A stretch of DNA of 64,000 nt from Asterochloris sp. CNOR1 (lineage: Eukaryota > Chlorophyta > Trebouxiophyceae > Trebouxiales > Trebouxiaceae), in contig OZ017751.1 in NCBI GenBank assembly GCA_963969365.1, positions 3,286,001-3,350,000 on the forward strand, in the 5' to 3' direction. Below the pieces are notes generated by a model that was not told where the DNA came from, made no database searches, and saw only the letters and a list, made by a program, of their open reading frames with translations. The position numbers were made by a program, and so were the translations under genes. Shown piece after piece: positions 22,601-35,463 of the stretch; the first letter of the stretch is position 1; the number at the start of each line of letters is the position of its first letter.

Positions 22601-25600
22601 CCCAGAAGTCTGCACTTCTTCTGTGTTTGCATTGGGCCACTGCATACGGCTTCGGTGGTGGCTGCTGATGCTTGATGCTTGTGCATCGACTGGGGTCAGC
22701 GGAGGCTCACGCTCGGTTGCTGCTTTGCAAGCAGCTCGACACTTTGACTGATTTTGAGGCCCATGCACAATGTGTCAGCAAGCCCTGCAGTGGTGCTGGC
22801 GCCGTGTTTGCACTGAGGTCGTCAAAGGCTGCCCTCCCTGCTTGAATGCACTGCTGCCAGCAAGGCTGCCCTTAATGTGCTGCCTTCAAAGCGTCTAGCC
22901 CTGCATCATGTGGCTGTAGCTCCACCACCAGTGAAGGTCAGTCACAAGCGAGGCAGAACAATTAAGAACTGACCTGGTGTTGCTGTTGTGTGCAGGTACG
23001 ACGCGCCTGCACACCTTGTGGAGGAGGTGCACTCTGCAGATGTGACTGTGCCCTACAGCATGGTGAGCAGCTTGGTGTTGCTGTGGGGCTGGGGAATCGA
23101 TTCCTCACAACCTGTGCAAGAGCCGACACCACAATGCCCTATATGAACCCTATCTGCATTGTTGTTGAACACCCCACCGCTCTTGCACACAATGTGGTGT
23201 GCCTACATAGCATGCCTTCCTCTCTGTTCCTCAGCAGAGCAGGAGGCTTTGCCTTGTGCCACATCATCAATGTTGAGCTGCTGAAGCCGCCCCGGCCAGT
23301 CTCAGCACGCCAAGTGTGTGCCGGTGACCAGGAGCTGACACCTGCTCCGACCACCGCTCTGCAGGTGCTGAGCATGGTGGGCTCCGTGGCAGCTGGCGCA
23401 GTCCTCATTGCAGGGCTGAACGCAAACACAGCGGTGCGCAGTGCACACTGTTTCCGCTGCCCTGTGCCTGCTAGGCAGCCTTGTTGGCTCACAAATGCAC
23501 ACAAGCCCTGGCCCCGTCTGATTTGCCGACCAAGCAAGCTGCACCACAGCCCATGGGATGACAGGCACAGCACCACAGCCGCGCTTTGAGAGGCTTTGTT
23601 GGGGATGAAGACGCAGGTGCCCTACCTCATGGGGTTCCCGGCTTAGGCACTCTGCTTGGTGACAACCCCATCTGCCTTGAGGCACGCAACCGGCTGTCAC
23701 AGCCCACTCGCAGCCCGTGCACTGCCAGGATCATGGAGAGGGCCCCTGAAAAAGCAAGCTCTCCTCTCCTCGTGCAGAAGCGTCCTTCCCTGCACAAGTA
23801 CGAGGCTGTGCTCTGCCCTTCACTGCAGGACATCCCCAGCCTGTTTGACCCGGGCAATGCCACGGGCGGCAACGCTTTCCTCCAGGTGTGGCATGACCGC
23901 ACGGCCGGGGCCACGTACAGCCACTTCTGCGACGTCTTGGCCATCACGTCTCTCTGCATCGTGGGCTTCCTCAACGCCGTGTTCGCCATGACGGCAGCCT
24001 CAAGAATGGTGAGCTGAGGACATGTCAACAGAGCATCTGCCTTCCAAGCTGGTGACAACCTCAGTGGTGGACTACGCTCAACGCTGTGCATCCCAGCACA
24101 GCAGCCAGTAGCGTGAGCTCTGGAGGTGAGCTTCATGTAACATGGCTCCATTTGCCAAGCTTGGAAGGCTTCTTAGAGAATGTCACTCGCCACAAAGGCA
24201 CCTTGGCCTGCTGCGACAGTTGCACGGTGGTGGCAGCCTATGAGGTGAGGCGACATGATGATGTCAGCAGTTTTGATGTGGAACACTGGAGTCATGCGGC
24301 CAGTCTGCACCACACACCAAAGCTCAGCGGGCTGCATGGGCACCTGCAAGAGTTTACAGGACATGGCAAAGTCACGCGCAGCTGGGCATACCCGAGCACA
24401 TGTGCTTGCCTGTGTTTGGGTTAAGCACAGGCCCATGGCTGTGCAGCCCACAATGGCTGCAGAGGCTGTGCCCCTGTGGCTGCGCAGCAGGCATTGCTGT
24501 TTCAGAAGCTACAGTGGACGCCTGTCAGGACCCCTGACCTCACACTGTAGGGCGCCAGGTGGGTCTCACCTTTATGCCCTCAATTCCTTGCAGTGGTCTG
24601 CTGGGCAGCCACAGTGATCAAGACCTGCTAAACACCCCCGCCCTTGCAGCCAGCAGCATCCTCGGCTGCTCAGCAGGTCTGCATCTTCCCGCCATCAACC
24701 TTGTTCATTCCCGAGCTTGCTGTGCAGCCTCATCACTCTTTGTGACTGTGCCGGCGAGCACCTCCCCCAGCATGCCCTTCAATGCTGCTGCAACATGGGC
24801 TAGACATGAGCTGTCTCACTCTGTTGCTGGAGTCCCACTCCCTTCATATACCACTGCAGCTATGGGCATTCTCCCGCGACAACCTCGTGCCTGGCTCCAA
24901 GTACATGCGGCGGCTGGACAAGATCTCTCAGACACCTGCAACGGCAAGTGAGTGCTGATCTCAAGGGATTTTGTAGCACAGGGTCCCTAAACACCAATAA
25001 TCGCACGCATTCCCTGTTCAGCTGGGTTGGCTGCACATGCAATGATGTGTCAATTCAGGTCACAGCCTGCAGGCACAAATTATGTTGCCTGCTGGAAGGT
25101 GCCGGCCACAACTTTGCTGATGTCTGCTGGGCAAGGCACAGCCGTTACTGTGCCCATTGCTTGCAGTACCCTGTCAGCCACGTGGCTGCACCTGCAATGT
25201 TCTGCCTGACTGACGGCGGCCCCAAAGGTGTCCATGCGCGGCCTGCCATCCCTGCCACTACCTAACAGACTGCTGCTCTCCTGCAGCACCTTTCCCTGCT
25301 GCTGCTCATGACAGCCGCTGAGCTGTTCATGCAGCTGCCTGCCGTCCCACCATCACTCAACAGCCTGCTGCTGCCCTGCAGCATGGGTGCTGGCGACTGC
25401 CGCTTCCCTTCTCTACCTGATCAGGTGCGAGCTCGCCTGCAGTTCTTGTGTGGCCTAAGCAGGACACGGCTGGCAGCTCTGCATGCCGCTGATGCAAGCC
25501 AAGCTCCTTCGTCAACTGCTGCGGTCAGGGACGCTGCACTGGCCTTGTGATTGGTTGTGGCACTGTCAGCTCCAACACTGCCATACTCTCTGTGTGCAGT

Positions 25601-27013
25601 GTTTTCAGTCCCTTGGGCAGTTCCATCACAACAGGGCTTCAGCAGGGTTCTCTATTGTTCTCCTACTTGGTGAGGCCTTAGAGGACGAGGCAGCAGCTGG
25701 ACATGGCCAGGACCTCAGACCTGCACACACATAAATGAGATGGGGAGCACTGCCCGACTGGCGGCTTCTTGTTCTTGCACTGTGATGGAGCCTCCCTGGA
25801 ATGAGCATGCATGCCACAGGGTTGCTGATGCCAGTCACACAATGTGGGATGAGCATGCATGCCACAGGGGTGCTGATGCCTGTGCACTGTGTATGCAGAT
25901 GCCTATCATACATGGTGGAATGAGCAAGCATGCCACAGGATTGCTGATGCCTGAGCGCTGTCCATGCAGATGCCCGTCACGATCCGCGCGCTCATTCCGG
26001 ATGAAGCCTGGGAGCCTGGGCCCTTTTCTCTTGGCAGGTGACATTCAAGAGAGCTGCCATGCCCTCATGCAGTATTGATCTTGACTTCTTGTCACGACTA
26101 CAGTTGTGCCTGCAGCAATTGTGCTTGGCAACTGCGCACTCAGCAGCTGTGCAGGCAGTCTTCAGAGCTTTTTCTCAGCCCATTGTCACTCCAAGCCAGC
26201 AGACTGCAGCAGGCCAGCGTCAGCCAGTGCAGATGTAGCTGCTGTTCGTTGCAGGCCAGCCTGACTGGGGCACAGGGTGCTGGTGCATCTCCCTGTGGTC
26301 CTCCTTGCAGCTGCCCAGGCATGTCAGCCTGCCTGCCGTGCCGGGCTTAAGTTCAGGTTTGGTGCTATCTCAGCGACAGCTGTGTTGCATGTTGAACTGC
26401 CTGCCATGCGGGTGCAGACTGGCAGTTGCCCTGTCAGCTGTCGCTCTACTGCACGGTACTGTCTTGCCTTATAGTGTGCACTAGGAGCACTTCAAAAGGG
26501 CCCACGCTGCATGTAGAAGACTTCAGGGTAACAGTCTTTACACCAGCAACCTCTGCGCTGATGAGCCCTTGCCTGCAGGCAGTCACGATCCATGGCCATC
26601 ACTGCCAGTCTGCTCCAGCAGCCTGCGCTGACGCACCCCTGGCTGCAGGTGGTCGCGCCCTGTCGCGGTGGTGTCCATGCTGTGGCTGCTCGCCCAGCTG
26701 GTCATGTCCAGCCTGCCCGAGGTGTACCCGATAACGCTGGAAACCCTCAACTGGTGTGCCCCAGCGCTGGGCTCCGTGTTGGTGTCAATGGCTGTCCTCT
26801 GGATGGTCTTTCTGCGCCACTACATCACCGGACCTGAGACAGGTGAGTCATGTGTGCCTGCTTGGCTGACACCCAAGCTTCCTGGTGTCTCACAAAGGTT
26901 CGCTGTGGCAAACGGCCCCCGCAAGTCCCCTTGTGTCCTGAACATCAGTCCGTAATCATGCCCCCTCCGCTGCTGCAGAGTTCACAAACAGCGACCTTCT
27001 GAAGACATGGTGA
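19672..27013 (+). CDS. BAT1: BAT1/GABA-permease-type amino-acid transporter (APC superfamily)
   Basis: Plant BAT1/GABP proteins move amino acids or GABA across organelle membranes. The conserved chain is clear: MDTGRERLLTLGYRQ, TLKRSITW, LALSYGGPVCAFWSWVGG, MGELVSAFPM, SGAMYW, IAGTTGYDAPAHLVEEVHSA, LWAFSRDNLVPGS, MPVTIRALIPDEAWEPGPFS, RWSRPVAVVSMLWLL and a short tail ending at TGA 27011-27013. Exons by eye: 19672-19686, 19760-19785, 19886-19968, 20254-20307, 20410-20472, 20743-20758 (16 nt), 21023-21113, 21271-21381, 21667-21775, 22284-22372, 22517-22560, 22996-23062, 23365-23433, 23829-24008, 24860-24947, 25970-26037, 26649-26842, 26979-27013. The family block expected between SRDNLVPG and MPVTIRAL (two membrane spans) is not resolved in 24948-25969, so one or two exons are missing from this model. 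Transport direction and substrate are inferred. Confidence 0.82.
25799..25985 (+). repeat. tandem GAGCATGCATGCCACAGG repeats carrying a splice acceptor
   Basis: Three units begin near 25800, 25849 and 25920 with ATGAGCA(T/A)GCATGCCACAGG and (G/A)TTGCTGATGCC. The second and third also contain TGCAGATGCC. The third is the actual acceptor of the permease exon at 25970 (TGCAG|ATGCCCGTC). The second is a decoy ending TGCAGATGCCTATC. Confidence 0.8.
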
Positions 27014-27658
27014 GGCTGCGCCGTGGCGTGCCCGGCCTGCCCTCAGCACAGGCGCTAAGTTCTGCAAGTGCTGCAGGCACATGATGGACCCTCCACGCCC
27101 CACCGGAATATTTGCCAAAAACGCCAGCCAGAACACCAGGAACCTGTTGAGGAAATCCCCTAATCGGACGCAGGAGTCGGATGCAAGCAACTCAGGAGGC
27201 GGCCTGTTTCGCATGGGCTCTTTGTGGTGGAGGTCATGACGGCTTCCGGGCCTGACACAAGCCTTGGAAGCCATCATATTCATTGACTGCACCAGGAACT
27301 GGAAGCTATCTGAGCATTTGGGCCAGAGACTTTAAGGGAAGCTGTCATGCTGTGGATCCTGACTGTGTGTATGACTGTTGTGGGCATTGGGACTGGCCCT
27401 CCAGCCATCTTGCAACACTCTCGACAGGATACCATGCAGTGATGCAATGTGGGGCACAGGTTGAGGTACTTCCCAAGATGATACGACATGAAATGATTTA
27501 CAGGATAGAGCAGGGTCTGGGTACCGGTGCTATGCCCGCATTGCTGATCCAGGAGGGAGGAGACCAAAGAATAAGTGATTTGTCCAGCGCAGCCTGGTCA
27601 ATCGATGAATACATCTGTCTCAACTATGCATTCATGGGAGGGATGAAATGCATACTTT

Positions 27659-27774
27659 GGCAGCTCCAGCCTCAAGCTTAGAGGCTGCTGGCTGCTGCTC
27701 TAGCTCGACTTATGTCGGCAGCTCTACCCTCAAGCTTAGAAGCTGCTGGCTGCTGATCTAGGTCGGCTTATGCT
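27659..27774. repeat. two tandem copies of a 58-bp unit
   Basis: The segments from about 27659 and about 27717 share GGCAGCTC, CCTCAAGCTTAGA and GCTGCTGGCTGCTG in the same order with few differences. The second copy runs into the stop codon of the agmatine deiminase gene (27768-27770, minus strand), so it spans that gene's 3' end. Confidence 0.8.
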
Positions 27775-30700
27775 GCCGGCCACTGCTGTGTGATGCAGTG
27801 TACATTGCCTGCATTCAGCAGAACCTCGCGAGACTTGACCCCCACCACCTTGCGCTCAGGGCCATAGGCTTTCTGCAGCGTCTCAATTGCCAGGCGGTCA
27901 GTGTCTGTGGCAGTGCCGCCAAATTGGGGGATGACTGCGCCACCGTTGGCAATATAGTGGTTGATGTAGGAACCTGACAGCCGCTCCTGGGCGAGGCAGG
28001 GGCTGTACCCCTTGTCCACATGCCCACTCTGCAAAACAGGGATGAACAGTTGTCAAAGTCACAAAAACCCGTGCCTCATGATGCTGCACTGACGACAAGA
28101 TCACTCCTCGTCCATGTGTCCACTCTGCAGACAGGGTTTCAACATGTTTTGAGAACGCTGAGGGTTGTGCACAGCCCGCTATGACACAGGATGATGTGTT
28201 GCGGGCGAGACTGCCCGCCTAGACCGGCTTGCACAGCCTGCTGTTGCGCCATGCTGTGCAGATACATGAGAAGCATGCTGCAGCAGCGCAGGGTGCCACC
28301 AGGCTCAACAGGCCAGCTGCTTGACTTTGTCAGCAGCAGCACAATGCAAACATGGTCAGGCCAGATCTGGTGCAATGCTGACCACTGCAGGCTGAACCAT
28401 GATCAAAAAGCTCTCAAGGTAGGTTTCTGCAGGGAGCTCAAACATCAAGACACTTTGGTAATGCCCACTGGCCATGCCCAGATTTGGCAACTGTAGGACC
28501 AGCATGGCAGCAGCATGCTATCAGAAAAGCGCTTGATGAGATTGACGGGCCATGACTGCAGTGGCTGAGGCCTCACCGGAAAGCCAGCTGCCTCCTTGAA
28601 AGTGCGGAACATGGGGGGTGGGCAGTGGACCTTGATGACCTCCAGCTTACGCCCCTGGGCATCGATGGTGTTCTCCAGGATCTCCAGGTTGCGTGCACTG
28701 ATCTCGTGCTGCAGGCAGGGGCAGAGATACAGGCTTGGAAACGGAGCTGATCTTGTGATACAGGAAAAAAACCAAGGTCAGGGACACAGCCTTGGACGGA
28801 GAGCCGAGCGCAACCTTTATGAAAGGGTCTGGCTTGCGTGATCTGACCTTGTGCTGCAGGCAGGGTGAGCAGACGCAAGAGCACACCCTACAGGTTGACG
28901 ATCAGGGAGGTACCAGCATCTTCAGTTCACACATGCAGGTCTGTGCAGGCATGTTGAGGGGCGTCGTCAAGGGCCCCAGGCCAGCATGGCGTGACACTGG
29001 CCCCGCTGCTGTGGTTCCAGGCATGGGCCAGCTCAAAGTGGACTACCTCAGAACGCAAATGGCCAGCAGGGACTGTGGGTGTAGCTGCGCTTTGATCGAC
29101 GCCATCTGACCCCAGCAAGCGCAGGTCCCAGGAGCGGTGAGAGGGGAAGAGGGATGCCGCACATTCTGCTGGTCCAAAAAGCGCCCAGCCGCGGCCAGCC
29201 CTTCTGCTGCAGCCGACCCACGGCAGGCAAGACTCCTGCAACACCCCTTCTCCCCAGTGTGATGCAGGCGCCCCACCTGGGGGTCATTGACGTCATCTGA
29301 CCACGACAGCGCAATCACGCCTGGCCGCACGAAAGAAGCCATGTTATCCACGTGCCCGTTGACCACAATGTCATCCCCAGCCATGCCCCGCCACAGCCTG
29401 CACCACTGACGTCAGGGTTTCAGGGTGTGCCCAAGATGTGCTCAAACAAGAGAAGGTTGAGCAAAACAGCGCAATGCAGCACCAGAGGCATGCCACATTG
29501 CCAGCACAGCCCTCGTTGCCATGACCATTGCGGCCCAATGTGCTAGGCTGCAGCTGGGACACATTCAGGGGTGTCCAGCCTTGAACACCAGCCATGCTGG
29601 CCACATGCAGCTCCACTGAGCCAATGCAGCTCCCCCAACAGCACCCCCAGCTCACAGGGCAGCTGCTGCCACGGATGGCTGCCCTGCAGGCAGCCACCGA
29701 TGCTCACACAGAGGGATGCCCTGCAGGCAGCCACTGCTGCTGACACAGAGGGGTGCCCTGCAGGCAGACGCCACTGCTAACACAGAGGGATGCCCTGCAG
29801 GCAGACGCTGCTGGCCCTCACCAGATGATCTTCTCCAGGCCCAGGTACTCCTTCAGGATGTGCTCCTTCTCGTCCTTGCTAAGGTGGGGGTTGCGGCTGG
29901 GGTGCAGGATGGTCTCCTCGGTGACCACCAGAGTCCTGCAGGGCAGGCAGAGGAGGACTGGGTGCAGGCACCACGTCAGAAGTGGTTCTTTGGCTAAGGT
30001 GAGGCTGGGGTGCCTGCTTCACTTTTTGTCATCATGGCGGCAGTTCTGCAGGACTGGCAGACATTGGCTAGATTGCAGTCAGCATGTCCGGCTCGCAGCT
30101 GATGCACAGTTGCCAGCCAAGCTTGCAGCGGGCTCAGAGGTGTGCATGTCAGCACCTGAGCATGCATGTGGTCAGGGGATGTTGCTTGAGGAACAGGGTG
30201 CAGCTGCACTAAGAAACCCCCATGGTGCGGGACAACAGGACTGTCAGCATGCTTGTTGTGGTCAGCTTGATGGCAGGTAGCAGAGCAAAAACCCCAAAAT
30301 GCTGGAGCAAAATGTGCATCTCCTTGGGAAGCATGTGGGCACTCCAGCTGTGAGTAGTTCAAGTGACATCTGTGAGAAAGGCCTCTGTCAGGCGAGGGGG
30401 AGCAGCATGACCCTCACAATATAAGTGCAAGCTTGCATGAACTGGACGTGCATATGCAGCCTGGCAGAGACATGGCCCATGTGCTGCCACTCCTCAGACA
30501 ACACTTTGCTCAAGGAGGCCTGACAGCTCTTGGGCGCCCATGATGGGCTCCCACACCTTCAGGCAGGCCTGCCCCGGCCAGACCAGCAGCCATCCCCAGG
30601 GCTGGCCACCTGCAGCTCCCAGCGTTCTTCAACAAGGTCCACCACATGCTGTCAGGGCGCTCGTAGGCGAATAAACAAAACCCTCTCCCGTCAACCCACG

Positions 30701-33430
30701 CTGCCCTATGCAGGCACTAGCACAGGGACAGATGCAAGCACAGCGCTCACCCCTCGCCATCGGAATGGATGGACCCTCCCTCACAGGCCAGGGGGGCCTC
30801 AAAGATCTCCAGCCCCGCCTTGGTCAGGCAGAATCGCCCAGCCTCGATGTCCTTGTCCCAGTTGGGCATCATTGTGGGCAGCCCCAGCTTCTTCTTCTCT
30901 GGGGCACCTGCACAATCCAGAATCAGGTGAGGTATGATACAGACACATGCCTGATGCGCATTCTTGAGTGCTTCTCAGAGGCACCAGAAACTTTTACAAC
31001 AGTGATGCAACTTGTCACACATAAAAGCCTGATCTGCATGCACAGCTCTGCCTTCATAGGACAGCTGCAGCCCGTTTTGGCTGCACGGGCTGATGCCACT
31101 GACATGCAAGACACGCATGCAGACGCAGCTTGCTTGTCCACTGGCCAGCCTGCTCACCATAGCAGTCGTAATTCCAGTGTACGCCAGCCACCTCGGATTT
31201 GCCTGTCTCAGGGTTCTTCCGGCGGATGCACTGCAGGTCAGGGGATGGGCAGCAGGGTTGGCAGGGGTGGCTGGTGCATCGACAAACGCCAATCGCAGGC
31301 AGAAGCCCAGGCAGCAGCCACAGCATCACATGCGTGGGAATGCCGAGGGCGCTGACGGCAGTCTGGGTGTCAGATGAAGTGCTTGCTATCAGGCAGTACC
31401 ACTACTTCCCAAGTTTGCATATGAACCTGTGACAGGCCCTGCAGAGAATGCCTCTGCTGCACTCTGGCCAGAAGTGGGACGTGAAATGAAGATGTCTACC
31501 AGGCATTTAGAAGCAGACCTATTGCCTTGTACTTGCACTGGCAACAGTCTTCGAAAGCATATGTCCTCCAGCTTCGCATTTTCAGAAAAATCAGCACCAA
31601 AACCCACAATGAGGGGCATCCAGGCTTGCAGGCAGCCACTGTTGAGACCTGATATGCTTTGGGGCATCAAACTCTGTGTGTGCCCCTCTGCACCGCAACT
31701 TCCTTCCACCTAGCACAGATTAGGCAAAGCACGACCACCAGCCAGAGTCCACTTGTGTGCGACCTGACAGCAGACAGCAGCAGAGCACATGAACAGGCCG
31801 TTCTTTGCTGTGCAGTGGAGCTGACAGTCGCCCAGGCAGCGCAGGCAGCCACCACCTATGCCCCATGCCCAACAGGTCACCAACCGACAAGCGGTACGAC
31901 AAGCAGTGCCTTCACGCTGGAGCACCAGGCAAGCAGCCAGCCATCATTGGCGCCCGACCCCCATTGTACAGCTGCAGCAGATGGAACCAGAAGCAGCTCC
32001 CACACCTCTTGTTGTGCAGCCAGACCATCTCTTATGACCCCTCCGCAAAGACTGGTCTGACGGGAAACACCTTTATCTAAATTTATCTATACTTACAGTG
32101 GGGCCCCAATCCCGCAGCCAGCCGTCATTGATGCCTCCCGGGACCTCCCACACCTCCGTATTGGTCGCCCCCCGCTTCTCAAAAGCCTTCCGCGCATTGG
32201 CTGCAGGCTGCAGGGCAGCAGCTCACAGAGTGTCAGAAGTAGTGGTGCCGAGAGGCCGGCTTGCTCACAGCATGAGTAGCAGACAAGGGAGGGCAGACAC
32301 TGCATCAGTGACACACAGCAGCCTACAGGTGCACGAGCCTGACCGAAAGCCTGCAGGCTGACCTGCTCCAGTGCAAGGATGCAGTGGGTCTGATCTGCCA
32401 GTCTCCCTGAGCTTCTGCTCTTATGTGGCTGCCGACCTCACCATACCAAAACCAGTGTGTACATGCCCAGGGTTGGCCAGCCTGCCAGGGGCTCAAGACT
32501 GGGATGGCAGCGATTCAGCTGGCCAGACAGATCAACAGCTTACACTTGCACAACCACTCCTCACCTGCCCAGGGTTGGCCAACATGATGAGGGGCTCGAA
32601 CTGGGAGATGGCTGTTGCGATGTCAGCATACTGCTCCTGCGCAGGCCCCCCGCCCTCGCGCCACAGGTAACGCGTGTCCTCGCTGTCAGGCCACCCCATC
32701 CAGCAGGCTACGTGCTTCTCAAACTCTCCTGCAGCCGTGGGTATAGGATGTGAGGCGCCTGTCACTAGGTCCAGGCATTCTGCCAGACAGAAAGTATCCA
32801 GCAAGCTTCGCTGAGCTTCCATGTTGCGAAGTGCCTCAGCATCAGCAACCTGCCTGGGCTTCCATGCTGCAGACAGTCATGTGCAAAACAGGAGCTGGAC
32901 GAAGTTGCTTGCAGCACGGGGTTCAGGACGCCTGCAATGTGAGTAGAGGTTGGAGCTGCAGAGCGCAGCAGAGCACAGAAGCTCTGCAGAATCCAGGCAT
33001 GAAGTCAAGAAGGATGCAGGGCTCAGCAGGCCAGCCCACCCGGATGGACTTGCACACTGCTCCCTTTGAGATGATGATGAGAGCGCAAGTCAACTAGTTC
33101 ACGTGAAATGCTGCGACTCGCAGCGCATTCTGAGCCGGTGCACAGCAGCTCAAGCGGTAAGGCTTTGTGCCAGCTGAGCAGACTCACAGGAGAGAGCCTG
33201 GCAAGCTGCGCAAGCCTGCGAGTCAGACAGGGTAAGTGCTGAAGGCCGACAAATCTGGGTAACAGACCCACATGGGCGGCGAAATGCTGACCTGGCATTG
33301 TGTATCCCAGCTGCTTGGGAGTCTGCACGCCAGCAGCTGCTGGACGTGGGGGAGCTGCCACTGCATGCTGGGCTGTCTGCCTGCGCATACTTGCGACTGG
33401 ACCGATGCGGCGTCCTGGAGTGGGGAGCAT
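27768..33430 (-). CDS. AIH: agmatine deiminase (agmatine iminohydrolase)
   Basis: This enzyme converts agmatine to N-carbamoylputrescine in the arginine-decarboxylase route to putrescine. Exons (high to low): 33430-33292, 32728-32565, 32200-32097, 31230-31158, 30906-30751, 29935-29822, 29397-29277, 28708-28577, 28028-27768. Motifs: QLGYTMPGEFEKHVACWMGW, WEVPGGINDGWLRDWGPT, HWNYDCYG, EGGSIHSDGEG, TLVVTEETILHPSRNPHLSK, GHVDNMASFVRPGV, IANGGAVIPQFGG and the active-site Cys in NAGNVHCITQQ. The family usually has GGGN before HC, so the first Gly is replaced by Asn-Ala here. The first Met (33430) begins a tail of about 40 residues that is Arg-, Ala- and Pro-rich (PTPGRRIGPVASMRRQ, RPAAAGVQTPKQL) and may be an organelle-targeting extension. 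An alternative Met lies at 33388. Confidence 0.93.
29682..29800. repeat. about 36-bp tandem repeats in an agmatine deiminase intron
   Basis: CCCTGCAGGCAG recurs at about 29682, 29719, 29756 and 29792, with ACACAGAGGG(A/G)TGCC between copies. It lies immediately outside the exon at 29822-29935. Confidence 0.8.
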
Positions 33431-34837
33431 GCTGCCGCTGCGGGTGCTGACGCAGGCCGCCGGCAGCTGGTGGGCTTCTGGCTGTCCTGCAGGGGGGCAG
33501 GATGCTGGTGTCATTTGGGAGTCTGTGTTGACACCCTTAGTCCCCCAAAGAGGGGCATGGCCACGTTGCCGTGCCAAACTTGATTTACAATGGCCATGCC
33601 TTGTTTCCATATGTGCGGTGGGGTGGACAGGGCTGACGAGCAGGCAGTGAGGGATGCATATGCTCCTCTGATGCAGTTGTGGACAGAGATCGCTGCAGAG
33701 CAGCCATGGGATGCACAAATTGATTGATTGAGACAAAGCTTGGCTGAGGTGAGACAGTTGGCTAAACTGATAGCTGAGATGTGCACCCCCACCTGCCAAG
33801 TAAGGCACATGCATCCTGCCTGGCAGGGTCTGGGGCAGGCTCAGCATGATGACTCTACAAGCTTGTTGCTGCTGTTCAATCTGCAGCAGTCCATGGCTGT
33901 GAAGCTGGGCAGGAAGGTGCATGAAGACATGTAGAGCACACAGCCCGCTGGGGCACGTGTGACTTTGCAGATGCATCTGCTGATGCATCAGGCATGAGGC
34001 AGCACTGTCGAAGACCCGGTGACACTGTCCGCACGAGATCTCACCTCGGGATCTGTAGCTGGTTCCTGATGTGCGCAAATGAGCAGTCCTTTGCACTGTG
34101 TGGACCTCGGTGGTGTGGTTTCTGAAGGGTCAGTCAAGCCTGTAAATTACATAATGGATAAAAATGATAATGATAGCAACTGCCTCCTTGTTGTTTGAGC
34201 TAGCAACTGCAGCAGGATTGGGGTGAGGACCACGTCCGACTAGGCCCAGTCATCATCAAGATCGGGATGTAGCCCAGGGTGCTTTGGTACAGAGGCCAGA
34301 TGTGCAGCAGCAGCCAGCAATGCTGTGTGCATGTGGTCATGGCTGCAAATACACTCCTCTGAGGGAGGCGCAGTGGCTTGCTTATGCCGCGAGATTGGCC
34401 AACATCCATATTGTTGTTGCTGCCAGGTAACTAGCTGGACCCAGAGGATCTGCCACCACCGCAGATGACTTGCTAGACCAGTGGGACCGCCCGCTCAAGT
34501 GCACACAGTTCTGGCAATGACACAAAGTCAAGCTGATGCCAGCTTGACCGGACTGGAGTGCGTCAGCCTTTGTGCATTGATTGGTAGAAGAAAGACAGAT
34601 ATCTATCATCGATGGTGCTTCACACCAGTGGCAGCCACAGGCTGCTGGCAGAGTCAATGCATTGTCGATTGACTCCTACATTTGCAAGTGCAATTGCTTG
34701 GCCGGTCAGAGCTGGCAACTCAGAAATTCTGGCCCGATCAGATCGATTCAATGCGGCCAACTTTAGGTCATATTATCACAGGCCATGTGACACCCTGCAA
34801 CTAAAGCTGAACCCTGGCTCTCAACCTATGCAGCACT
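33431..34837. other. about 1.4 kb with no recognisable gene
   Basis: This includes the presumed promoter side of agmatine deiminase. A long minus-strand open frame continues upstream from the deiminase first exon to 34096, but its sequence before the Met at 33430 has no family signature. I see nothing else supportable. Confidence 0.5.
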
Positions 34838-35240
34838 AACAGGTGCCATTCGTTGAGTACAGCAGCTTGTTTAAGCATGTCATCAGCCTGGGGCTGGCTG
34901 AGCACTACATAGCACAACTGCGTGGCAGTTGCTCCCCAGACAGGCCCACGCCCCTCAGAGCGGCCATTAATCAAGCCTGCATGCAGACAGGTGTCTGCAC
35001 AGACACCTTTCTGGAGGGGAAGCTGATCTCCACCTTTTAGAGACCTTGGGCCAGCAGAATGGAGCACCAGTCCCAGACACTGCAGGTGGCTTGAGAACAG
35101 CCATGCCTGTCACTCCTGAGAAGGGAGCTCAATTCTGCTGAGCAATTAGAGCATCCATGCCTGTTGACGGTGCGGCCAGGCCACAGAGCACAGTCAAAGC
35201 TGAAAAGCTCGCTGTCAAGCCCTGAAGGTGAACACTGCAT
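34838..35240 (+). pseudogene. decayed copy of the 5' region of the Crypton-like recombinase
   Basis: The stretch is closely similar, in the same orientation, to 38955-39380. Shared runs include AGTACAGCAGCT, CTACATAGCACAACTGC, GCAGTTGCTCCCCAGACAG, AGAGCGGCCATTAATCAAGC and GAGACCTTGGGCCAGCAGAA. This copy has a TAG stop at 35038-35040 and indels that the 38955 copy lacks, so it is not a functional exon. It sits on the other side of the nuclease-kinase gene from the intact element. Confidence 0.75.
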
Positions 35241-35463
35241 GGTCTTTCATCTGCATTCAACAGCCTGGCTGTTACAGCCATTGGAGTGCTTGGTAAAGTG
35301 TTTTTCTGGGTTCTTCCCTTGTCAAGAGACTCTTGATGTTGGCTGCCATTAGTGGGTATGACATGGTCTGGGTGACCTTGGAAAACCAACGATGGCCCCT
35401 TCAAGGGCCTGAAGACTTCATGTATCGTTCACATCTTACTTGAAACCAGCACCTCCACAAACA

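Noticed and set aside
23139-23576. Minus-strand 145-codon frame within the permease
   Set aside because: It is the shadow of permease exon and intron sequence; the plus strand carries the conserved transporter blocks.
33023-34096. 357-codon minus-strand open frame as a separate protein
   Set aside because: Only its middle (33430-33292) has a family signature and it is the first exon of agmatine deiminase. The rest reads over an intron and upstream DNA.
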